Assembly: GCA_943846755.1 (NCBI GenBank) | Contig: OX044365.1 | Span: forward strand, 496,001-560,000 | DNA length: 64,000 bases | DNA from: UBA8752 sp002336475 | GTDB lineage: Bacteria > Bacteroidota > Bacteroidia > Flavobacteriales_D > Sanyastnellaceae | Reading direction: 5' to 3' | In this document: positions 44,729 to 53,248 of the stretch, piece by piece | How positions within the stretch are numbered: position 1 is the stretch's first letter | Layout of the letters: each line of letters begins with the position of its first letter | Position numbers and translations under genes: made by a program | The notes under the pieces: generated by a model | Database searches by the model: none | What the model saw: the letters and a program-made list of their open reading frames with translations, nothing else | Told to the model about the DNA's origin: nothing

Positions 44729-47700
44729 TTACTCGGCACAATCCGATCCATAAATCTGGAAGAAGTCGAGCAAGTCGTTGATGTTGATGGAACCATCGCC
44801 GTTCAAGTCACCAGGGCAAGGTGGCGTGTATTCACAGCTGCCATCGTTGGTGTTGGCCAACGGATTGTAGTTCTCTGCCTGTGAATCGGTGCAGCCTTCG
44901 AGCGGAAGGATACAGCCTGAGTCAAAGTTGGCTGAGGGGTCGTAATTCAAAGCCGTTGGATCCGTACAACCGGGATAGAGACAAGATCCGTCATCGGTCA
45001 CTGCAGTGTCGCTGTAGTTGGCGGCGGCAGCATCCGTGCAACCCTCTACAGGGTAGGAACAGAATCCACTGACGTTGGCGTTGGCGTCATAGTTGTCCGC
45101 TTCAGGGTCCATACAACCGAGGAACAGGCAAGAACCATCGTCCTCCAAAGCTGACGCATCATAGTTGACAGCTCCGGCATCGGTGCAGCCTTCCATCGGA
45201 TAAGAGCATTCGCCCTCCACGTTGGCAGAACTGCTGTAGTTGTCCGCTTCGGGATCCATACATCCGAGGAACAAGCAAGAACCGTCGTCATCAGAGGAGC
45301 CTGGCATGTAATTCAGGGCCGTATTGTCGGTACACCCTGCCACCTCGAGCTCGTCGCAAATCCCGTCGCCATCGACATCGTTGATGCAGGTCGAGCCGTC
45401 GCAATCATAGATGCCTGTGTATTCACAGCTTCCATCATCGTTTGTGGCCTCCTCAACATAGTTGCACGCTGTGGCATCGGTACAGCCACATGAGCTGTTG
45501 CCAATGGGGAACGTGAGGATGAGGTCATTGTCACCGTCACCTTCTGGGAAGATCTGCAGTGAAATCTGGCCACTGATGGTACCGTTGGTCGTGAATTGAC
45601 CGAGCAACACCCGCAGGTCATCTCCTGCGATGCCATTGGTGGCACCATTCAGGGTAAACCAAGCTCCACCGAACATCCCGTCAATGGCGATGTTGCCGCC
45701 GGCTTCGAAGGGTGAAATCCAATTCGCTTCATCGCTTTCAATGGCGGTCACCTCGATTTCGCCCGCAGCGGTATTGGCCAACTCAGTCAATCCAATGGTG
45801 ATATAGCTGTCATACGGAAGCTGGGGAGCGATGCCGAAGAGCAAGGGGTTCGTGTTTTGACCCAGCGCACCTCCGAACGGATCCTGGTAGAAGGAGGTCG
45901 ACGTGTTGATGTATGTCTCCAAGCCATCCTCACCCACTGCACTAGAAAGCACGTCTGTAGGATTAACCATGGTAACGTACAACTGGTAAGTGGTCATGCC
46001 CGGAACGCCATCCACAGCTACAGTCTCGAGTTCCACACTGTAACCCTCGATCACAGGAGCATTGAGGCAGCTGCAGTAGTCACAAGAGCCATCCTCGAGG
46101 TTGGCCACCTCGAAGTAGTTACACGCTGTTGAATCTGTACATCCAGGGATGGTAGCCACCACACAAGATCCGTCGTCTTCGTCCGCAAGTGGGTTGAAGT
46201 TGAGGGCCTCTGGGTTTGTACAACCCGCGTAGATACAAGACCCATCACCAGCGGCAGCTTGGGCATCGTAGTTGGTTGCGGCAGGATCGTCACAGCCAAG
46301 GTTGAAGTTCACCGTCACCGCCTGTGTTACGATGGTTTCATTGCCACAGTCGTCTACAACCGTGAAGGTTCTGGTCGCTGTGTACCCTCCCACTCCTTGA
46401 GCGCTGCATACGTCCACATACGTGATGTTGACGGTGCCGCAAGCATCCTCAGCTTCAGGGAATTCCACCGGAATGTCCTCTCCTGCAGACACCTGATAGG
46501 TGGAGTCTGCGGGGCTGCTGATGATCACTGGAGCTGTTGTGTCGTTGAACGCGATGGTCTGAACATGCGTAGAGCTGTTTCCACAACCATCCTCAGCAGT
46601 GAATGTGCGCAGTACTGTATACTGGCCAGCGCAATCACCCGCCACTGTTTCATCAGTGTAGTTCACACTCACTGTTCCACAGTCATCGGAAGCTTCTGCA
46701 ATGGTCACGGGCAAAGCCTCGCTGCAATCCAATGAGAGGTCCTCAGGTGTTGCAGTGAAGGTGGGAGCCGTTGTGTCCAAGAATGAAATGGTCTGGACAG
46801 CAGAGGTGCTGTTGCCACAGCCATCCACTGCCGTGAACGTGCGCTCAATGACACGGCTACCGTCGCATGGGAACGTCTCGGTGTCTGTGTACGTCACCAA
46901 TGCACCCGTGCAAGCGTCAGTGGCCGTAGCCATCTCCAAAGTGTATTCCGCCGCGCAATCCAAGGTCTGGTCTGCAGGTGTGAAATCAAACACAGGAGCG
47001 GTCATGTCCTCCAACGTAATCGTCTGCACTTCTGTAGTGCTGTTGCCGCATGCATCGGTCACTGTCCATGTACGTGTGATGATGTTGTTGGTCAAGCAAT
47101 TCAATGGATTGAGGGCCTCAAGACCCGCTGCACCATCCTCGCTGATTTCCATCGTGCTTCCGTCTACTTCGTCGAGCACCAAAACAATCTCATTGGCGAG
47201 GGTGGTCACCGTCCAGTCGGCCGATGCCGCGTCAGCGAGCAAGGTTCCCATGTCGATGTTGGCTCCGACGATTCCCGCTCCTGAGATATTGCTCAGGCGA
47301 ACCTCGATGTAGTCATAGCTTTCAGAGCCGGCGACGTCTGCAACTGTCAGCGCAACCTGGTTGCCGGTAACATCGATCTCAATGGCCCCGCGAAGGTTCA
47401 GTGGGTTGGACGTTTCATCTGTCAGTGACAGCTCCATGCCCGCACCGATTGGTACGCCTGTAGCTTCGAGAACCCGTGGGAAGGCGGCCAGGTTATTCAG
47501 GCGCAATTCCACGCGGAAATCTGCAGTCATGCCCTCCAAGGAGAAGGTGCCGTCTGTCACTACATCGGAGAAATTCACCGCAGGGGCAGCATCACAGCCA
47601 TCTGCAGCATCGGTCAAGGCTCCTGCATTGGCAGGAACAGGATCCACTGAACAGTCTAAGGTCACATCGGCTGGGACAGTGAATGTCGGCGCTGTGGTGT

Positions 47701-50700
47701 CTTCGAAAGTCAAGGTCCAATCATGGGTGGCCGTGTTGCCGCAAGAGTCTGTTGCAGAGAACGTCCTCACCACTTGGTACTGACAAGCATCCAAGGTCAC
47801 CTCAGCGTCGCTGTACGACACCTCGATGGTGCCTGCGCAGGCGTCTTCTGCCGTCACTGTCACAGTGGGCACTTCTTCACCGCACTCCAAAGTCTGGTCC
47901 GCGGGGAGCCCAGCAAATACAGGGGCATCGTCATCCAATACACTGATGCTCTGCACTTCTTGTGTGAAGTTGCCACAAGCGTCGATCGCAGTGAACGTTC
48001 TAATGAGCGTATAGCTGTTGGCACATCCGCCTTCTACCACTGACACTTCTTCGTTCAGTTCAACTGAACCACAAGCGTCCGAAGCAGATGGGCTTGGGAA
48101 GTCATACTCCTCTTCACAACCAATGGTGAGGTCGGCAGGAACACCTGAGATGACAGGGTCAGTCGTGTCGACAATCGTATACTCGGTCGTCTCAGTGCTC
48201 ACATTGCCACAGGCGTCTTCCGCAGACCAAGTCCGCAGCAACGTTCCTGTGTTTCCACACCCTGTAGATGTCATTTCATCCGTGTAGGTGATGGTCACAC
48301 CGTTGCAGTTGTCTACTGCCACGGGTTGTGTGCTCGGGATGGGATCGCCGCATTCCACGGTTGCACCAGCAGGAACATTGGTAAACACTGGAGCCTGCTC
48401 GTCCACCACATGGATCACATGGGTGACCGTATCGGCATGCCCAAAGTCGTCCGTTGCGATGTAAGAGCGAATGATGTCGAAAGTCTCACCACAAGGGCCA
48501 TCGACAATCGAGTCGTTGTAGGTGAAAGTCAAGTCCTGGTCACAGTTGTCTGTGGCAGCAGGCATGACTACACTGATGTCTGCTGAGCAGCTTACGTTCA
48601 TGTCCTCAGGAACCTCGGTAAACTCAGGTGCTTCACTGTCAAACAGGCAAGCATCATCGCAACCGTAGCCAAACTGGGGGAAGTAACAGCTGCCATCGTC
48701 GATAATGGCACTGGCGACATAGTTACACGCCGTGACATCTGTACAACCGCACTGGCTGCCACCGAAGGTCAAGGTGACGCGTTCTTGGTTCAGGTTGTCT
48801 CCCTCTGGGAACACCTGCACATAGAACTGTCCGCTCAAATCACCATTGGTGGTCAACTGAGCCAAGAGCACTTTGTTGTCATCGCCTGCGACACCGTTGG
48901 AAACATCGGGGTTGACAAACCAACCTGAGCCGATGATGTCATCGATGGTAAATCCGGAACCACCTTCAAACACAGAGCTCCATGCTTCGGGCTCAGGAAG
49001 GCCTTGGATGTTGCCCTCACCATTGGCAGATACCGGTGCGGCGTCAATTCCAATCGTGAACCAGCTGTCGAATTCGATCTCTGGAACGAAACTGTAAAGA
49101 ATGGGGTTGATTCCGTTGGGGAACACGCCTCCATTGGGGTGCTGATAAAAGTCTCCCGTCGTCTCGATGTACGTCGGATTGGCTGACTGACCGGTTACAG
49201 CGCTCACCTTGTCGGTGGCGTTTGGCGTTGTGATGTAGACGCGGTAGGTCGTATACCCTGCAATGGCATTGGTGGCATACTCCTCAATTTCTACGCCATA
49301 TCCTGACAGGTCCGTGGTAAACCCTGAACAACTGCAGAAGTCACAAGAGCCGTCGTCTTCGTCTGCCAAAGGCGCATAGTTGCAGGCCAAGGGGTCCATA
49401 CAGCCGCTGAAGTTGCCATCAAAGGCGTCACAGATGCCGTCTCCATCGCTGTCGACCAGGCAGTTGCCCTCGCAGTCATACTCTGGCTCAGGGAAGGCAC
49501 AGCTGCCGTCATCTGCACTGGCTGCAGCGTCGTAGTTACAAGCCGCAGCGTCGGTACAACCGAGGCAGCTTGTGAACTCACACGAGCCGTCATTGATGCT
49601 CGCTTCGCTGTCGTAGTTACAGGCGCTGCTGTTGGTACACCCTGTGCAACTCACGTATTCGCAGCTGCTGTCATCGAAGGTGGCGTCTGTGTCAAAGTTG
49701 CAGGCGTTGAGATCCGTGCAACCCAAGGTCTCCTCCTCATCGCAGATGCCATTGCTGTTGCCGTCATTGATGCAATCTCCATTGCAATCGAGGTTGGCCG
49801 CTGGCGGATAGGTGCAAGACCCGTCCGAACTCGTCGCTGAAGCGTCGTAGTTACAGGCTGCTGCATCGGTACATCCAAAGCAAGAGACATAGTCACATGA
49901 CCCGTCATTCTGAGAAGCGGCAGCATCGTAGTTACATGCGGCTGTATCCGTACAACCTGCGCAGCTCACTGTATCACAACTTCCATCATCGAAAGAAGCT
50001 TGATCGTCAAAGTTGCAGGCCAGCGGGTTGGTACATCCGGTCACCTCTACTTCGTCACACAAATCATTTTCGTTGACGTCGTTGAGGCACTCTCCTGCGC
50101 AGTCGACATAGTCGACACCGTAAATGTCTTCGGCAGAAAGACAGGTCACGGGGATGGTGGCCGTTGCGTCATAGTTGCAAGCCGATTCCTCGGTACAACC
50201 CGCACAAGAAGAGAATTCGCAGGGGTTCTCGGTATCGCCGAAGTTGCAAGCGAAGGTCAATTCACAACCTGTGGACTCCACCATTGGGGCAGATCCACCA
50301 TAAGAACATCCGTAGGTCAGGAAATCGGCCACTCCGTCTTCATAGTTGTCTGCAGTGGGATCACCACAGCAAGCATAGAAGTCACAAGCGCTGTCCAATT
50401 GAATGGTGGCTGTGGGGTCGTAGTTACATGCAAAGGTGATCATACACCCAGCGCAGCTCTCAAACTCACAGCTGCCATCGCTGACATTGGCGTCGAGGTC
50501 ATAGTTGCAGGCAGAGGCGTCGATACAGCCGGGATACTCACAAGAGCCATCGCCAAAGTCGGCGGTGCTGTCGTAGTTGCTGGCCGTTTCATCTGTACAT
50601 CCTCCAAAGAGGCAGGATCCGTCATCAATCGAAGCCGTATCGTCATAGTTGAAGGCGCCACTTTGGGTACATCCCCTGCAGCTGAAGAACTCGCACGACC

Positions 50701-53248
50701 CATCATGGAGGGTGGCTGTGCTGTCGTAGTTACAGGCCAAATCGTTGGTACAACCTGCACAAGAGGTCACATCGCAACTGCCATCGTCGAGGTTGGCACC
50801 TGGAGTAAAGTTGCAAGCTTGTGGATTGGTACACCCTTCAAACAAGCAAGATCCATCGTTAAAGTCAACCGTAGCATCGTAGTTCGAGGCCCCTTCATCG
50901 GTACAACCACCGAAGAGACATCCGCCATCATCCAACAAGGCTTCACTGTCGTAGTTGGCCGCTTGATCGTCGGTACACCCGTAGCAATCAAACGTGCAGC
51001 TGTTGTCATTTTCCGTGGCCGCTGGGTCGAAGTTACAAGCCGTTGAAAGGTTGCAACCCAACACCTCGTTGAGGTCGCAGATGCCATCGTTGTCCTCATC
51101 GGAAATACATGTGCCATCGCACTCATATCCATAGGCCGGATAGGTGCAGCTGCCATTGTCATCGGTGGCCAGCTCGCTGTAGTTGCAAGCTGAAGTGTCG
51201 GTACAACCCGGAACTTCATCCTCGTCGCACACGTCGTCGCCATCGACATCGTTCAAGCAAACGCCGTCACAATCGAAATGTGGTGCCCCGTAGAGGTCGG
51301 CTGGATAAAGACAGTTGTCGTTGTCTGTGTAAGCGGCGTCAGGGTTGTAGTTACAAGCATCCTCCAACTGACATCCACACTGCGGCTCGCCCCAGCGCAA
51401 AGTCTGGAACTGCATGTTGGAGCCGTCTCCGTTGGGGAAGACCTGCACATACATTTGGCCACTGAATACGCCATCGGTGGTGAACTGACCCACGAGGACG
51501 CGGAGATCGTCTCCGGCAATGCCGTTTGAAGATCCGTTCAAAGCATACCAACCACCGCCATACTGACCGGTGAGTTCGATGTTTTCGCCACTCTCAAAGG
51601 CTGCAATCCAAGGCTCGCCTTCGACGACTGAGACTTCGCCCTCCCCTGCTGACAAATCTGCAGAAGATGTGAGGCCTACAGACACCCAGCTGTCATATTG
51701 GACAGATGGGAATGCGTCGATCACGGCTTGATTGATGCCATGAGCGCTGGCCGAGCCGAGAACGTCTTGGTAGAATGAGGTGCTGGTGCGCACATATGTT
51801 GGGTTCAAAACGTCACCCGTTACAGCACTGAAGAAATCGTCAGCGCTCTCCACGGTGATGTACACCTGGTAGGTGGTCATGCCATCGATGCCATCCTGGA
51901 TGGTGTCGATGTCGAGGTTGTATGGTCCGTCAACGGGGTAAACACCGTCACAGGAGCAATAATCACAGCTGCCATCGTCGGCGGTAGCCACATCGCTGTA
52001 GTTACAGGCCGAGGCGTCCATGCAGCCGAGCACTTCCAGCACCGTGATGGTCTGGGTTGCTGTTGCGGCATTGCCACAAGCGTCCACTGCAGTAAAGGTG
52101 CGGGTGATCAACGCGAAGTCGTTGGCACTGCCATCCACTTCATCGGCGTACAACACCGTCGCAGCACTGCAGTTGTCAGAAGCTTCAGCCATTACGACCT
52201 CTACATCATCGTACACGCTGACTGTGACATCCGCTGGAACGCTCGTGAATTCGGGGGCCACGGTGTCCACCACCGCAATGGTCTGGACATGCGTGGTCGT
52301 GTTTCCACATGGGTCTTCTGCAACAAAGGTCCGGTAGATCGCAGAAGCACCTGCGCACTCGCCGTCCTCTGAAACCTCAGATTGGCTCACCGTTACACTG
52401 CCACAATCGTCGGCAGCGACGGCACTTGAAGCGGGCACCGCGGCACCGCAAGCAATGGTCGTGTCAGCCGGTACCTCCACAAAGGTGGGCGCAGCGTTGT
52501 CCTCGACCGTAATGACCTGAATGTCGACTGCTTCATTGCCGCAATCGTCCAGAACACGCCACGTCCGGGCAATCTGATCCCCAACGCAAGGAGACATGTT
52601 GAACATGCCCACATCGTTGTAGGAGACGGTATAGGAATTGCAATCTTCAGCAGAGGTCACATCTCCTGTGTTGGCAGGAGACAGGTCGTCTCCACAAAAC
52701 ACAGCAATGTCAGCTGGAGCGCTAAACACGGGGGCATCATCGTCTGAAACCGTGATGGTCCAGACATTGATGGTGCTGTTGCCAGCGAGGTCTGTGGCGG
52801 TGTATGTGCGGACCACGGAGCTCAAGCAACCGTCGCCAGAAGTGGCCTCGGTCATGGTGACCGTAGCATCTGAACACTGGTCTGTCGCCAACACTTCTGC
52901 CGGGGGCAGCGCATCGGAACAGCTCACAGTCACATCCGCAGGGAAATCCACAAATGCAGGTGCATCGGTGTCGACATTCGGACCGAAAGTCAAGGTCACC
53001 AGGTCACCCAAGCCATCGCTTTCGCCGTTCGGGAAGACTTGAACCAAGAATTGGCCACTGAGATCGCCATCGGTTGTCAGCTGTGCGAGGAGAACTTTGT
53101 TGTCGTCGCCTGCAATGCCGTTGCTGTTGTCGCTGGTCACGTACCAAGCGCCACCAAAGAATCCATCGATGGCCAGGTTCTGTCCGTTCTCGAATTCTGT
53201 AGATCCAGCTTTCGGCTTCAGCCATGCTAATGGCTGCTTCACTGGCAC
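44729..53248 (-). CDS. Giant secreted Cys-rich/HYR protein, C-terminal part (frame-disrupted from 53004-55973)
   Basis: Open frame of 2,839 codons with no signal peptide; its first codons overlap the preceding gene and the real reading enters at about 53200, after a one-base indel. Removing base 53201 joins both parts into about 3,747 residues. Order by DNA position, reading leftward: rest of beta module 2 (to 52980), HYR-like domains 1-4 (52980-52030), beta module 3 (51930-51370), 21 cysteine-rich GCTD units (51370-49320), beta module 4 (49310-48745), HYR-like 5-12 (48650-46310; the ninth holds a roughly 150-residue insert at 47090-47545), beta module 5 (46050-45485), more GCTD units, and a dockerin-like end CPGDLNGDGSININDLLDFF. 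About 34 GCTD units. No T9SS domain and no enzyme motif; a structural or adhesive surface role is inferred. Confidence 0.85.
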   Translation of the reverse strand: MPVKQPLAWLKPKAGSTEFENGQNLAIDGFFGGAWYVTSDNSNGIAGDDNKVLLAQLTTDGDLSGQFLVQVFPNGESDGLGDLVTLTFGPNVDTDAPAFVDFPADVTVSCSDALPPAEVLATDQCSDATVTMTEATSGDGCLSSVVRTYTATDLAGNSTINVWTITVSDDDAPVFSAPADIAVFCGDDLSPANTGDVTSAEDCNSYTVSYNDVGMFNMSPCVGDQIARTWRVLDDCGNEAVDIQVITVEDNAAPTFVEVPADTTIACGAAVPASSAVAADDCGSVTVSQSEVSEDGECAGASAIYRTFVAEDPCGNTTTHVQTIAVVDTVAPEFTSVPADVTVSVYDDVEVVMAEASDNCSAATVLYADEVDGSANDFALITRTFTAVDACGNAATATQTITVLEVLGCMDASACNYSDVATADDGSCDYCSCDGVYPVDGPYNLDIDTIQDGIDGMTTYQVYITVESADDFFSAVTGDVLNPTYVRTSTSFYQDVLGSASAHGINQAVIDAFPSVQYDSWVSVGLTSSADLSAGEGEVSVVEGEPWIAAFESGENIELTGQYGGGWYALNGSSNGIAGDDLRVLVGQFTTDGVFSGQMYVQVFPNGDGSNMQFQTLRWGEPQCGCQLEDACNYNPDAAYTDNDNCLYPADLYGAPHFDCDGVCLNDVDGDDVCDEDEVPGCTDTSACNYSELATDDNGSCTYPAYGYECDGTCISDEDNDGICDLNEVLGCNLSTACNFDPAATENDNSCTFDCYGCTDDQAANYDSEALLDDGGCLFGGCTDEGASNYDATVDFNDGSCLFEGCTNPQACNFTPGANLDDGSCDVTSCAGCTNDLACNYDSTATLHDGSCEFFSCRGCTQSGAFNYDDTASIDDGSCLFGGCTDETASNYDSTADFGDGSCEYPGCIDASACNYDLDANVSDGSCEFESCAGCMITFACNYDPTATIQLDSACDFYACCGDPTADNYEDGVADFLTYGCSYGGSAPMVESTGCELTFACNFGDTENPCEFSSCAGCTEESACNYDATATIPVTCLSAEDIYGVDYVDCAGECLNDVNENDLCDEVEVTGCTNPLACNFDDQASFDDGSCDTVSCAGCTDTAACNYDAAASQNDGSCDYVSCFGCTDAAACNYDASATSSDGSCTYPPAANLDCNGDCINDGNSNGICDEEETLGCTDLNACNFDTDATFDDSSCEYVSCTGCTNSSACNYDSEASINDGSCEFTSCLGCTDAAACNYDAAASADDGSCAFPEPEYDCEGNCLVDSDGDGICDAFDGNFSGCMDPLACNYAPLADEDDGSCDFCSCSGFTTDLSGYGVEIEEYATNAIAGYTTYRVYITTPNATDKVSAVTGQSANPTYIETTGDFYQHPNGGVFPNGINPILYSFVPEIEFDSWFTIGIDAAPVSANGEGNIQGLPEPEAWSSVFEGGSGFTIDDIIGSGWFVNPDVSNGVAGDDNKVLLAQLTTNGDLSGQFYVQVFPEGDNLNQERVTLTFGGSQCGCTDVTACNYVASAIIDDGSCYFPQFGYGCDDACLFDSEAPEFTEVPEDMNVSCSADISVVMPAATDNCDQDLTFTYNDSIVDGPCGETFDIIRSYIATDDFGHADTVTHVIHVVDEQAPVFTNVPAGATVECGDPIPSTQPVAVDNCNGVTITYTDEMTSTGCGNTGTLLRTWSAEDACGNVSTETTEYTIVDTTDPVISGVPADLTIGCEEEYDFPSPSASDACGSVELNEEVSVVEGGCANSYTLIRTFTAIDACGNFTQEVQSISVLDDDAPVFAGLPADQTLECGEEVPTVTVTAEDACAGTIEVSYSDAEVTLDACQYQVVRTFSATDSCGNTATHDWTLTFEDTTAPTFTVPADVTLDCSVDPVPANAGALTDAADGCDAAPAVNFSDVVTDGTFSLEGMTADFRVELRLNNLAAFPRVLEATGVPIGAGMELSLTDETSNPLNLRGAIEIDVTGNQVALTVADVAGSESYDYIEVRLSNISGAGIVGANIDMGTLLADAASADWTVTTLANEIVLVLDEVDGSTMEISEDGAAGLEALNPLNCLTNNIITRTWTVTDACGNSTTEVQTITLEDMTAPVFDFTPADQTLDCAAEYTLEMATATDACTGALVTYTDTETFPCDGSRVIERTFTAVDGCGNSTSAVQTISFLDTTAPTFTATPEDLSLDCSEALPVTIAEASDDCGTVSVNYTDETVAGDCAGQYTVLRTFTAEDGCGNSSTHVQTIAFNDTTAPVIISSPADSTYQVSAGEDIPVEFPEAEDACGTVNITYVDVCSAQGVGGYTATRTFTVVDDCGNETIVTQAVTVNFNLGCDDPAATNYDAQAAAGDGSCIYAGCTNPEALNFNPLADEDDGSCVVATIPGCTDSTACNYFEVANLEDGSCDYCSCLNAPVIEGYSVELETVAVDGVPGMTTYQLYVTMVNPTDVLSSAVGEDGLETYINTSTSFYQDPFGGALGQNTNPLLFGIAPQLPYDSYITIGLTELANTAAGEIEVTAIESDEANWISPFEAGGNIAIDGMFGGAWFTLNGATNGIAGDDLRVLLGQFTTNGTISGQISLQIFPEGDGDNDLILTFPIGNSSCGCTDATACNYVEEATNDDGSCEYTGIYDCDGSTCINDVDGDGICDELEVAGCTDNTALNYMPGSSDDDGSCLFLGCMDPEADNYSSSANVEGECSYPMEGCTDAGAVNYDASALEDDGSCLFLGCMDPEADNYDANANVSGFCSYPVEGCTDAAAANYSDTAVTDDGSCLYPGCTDPTALNYDPSANFDSGCILPLEGCTDSQAENYNPLANTNDGSCEYTPPCPGDLNGDGSININDLLDFFQIYGSDCAE
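49320..51370 (-). repeat. Longest Cys-rich GCTD repeat array in the giant gene
   Basis: About 21 consecutive units of mostly 24-28 codons (longer where a DCNGDC/ND-D-DG-CD segment is inserted), each with GCT(D/N)xxACN(Y/F)D and usually DDGSC. Units are diverged in DNA but uniform in protein pattern, giving about three cysteines per unit and many acidic residues. Calcium binding and disulfide cross-linking are inferred. Confidence 0.85.

Noticed and set aside
50000..51046. Long rightward open frame of 348 codons inside the giant gene
   Set aside because: It lies opposite the repetitive Cys-rich part, and its protein has no domain pattern; repeats with biased codons create such mirror frames.
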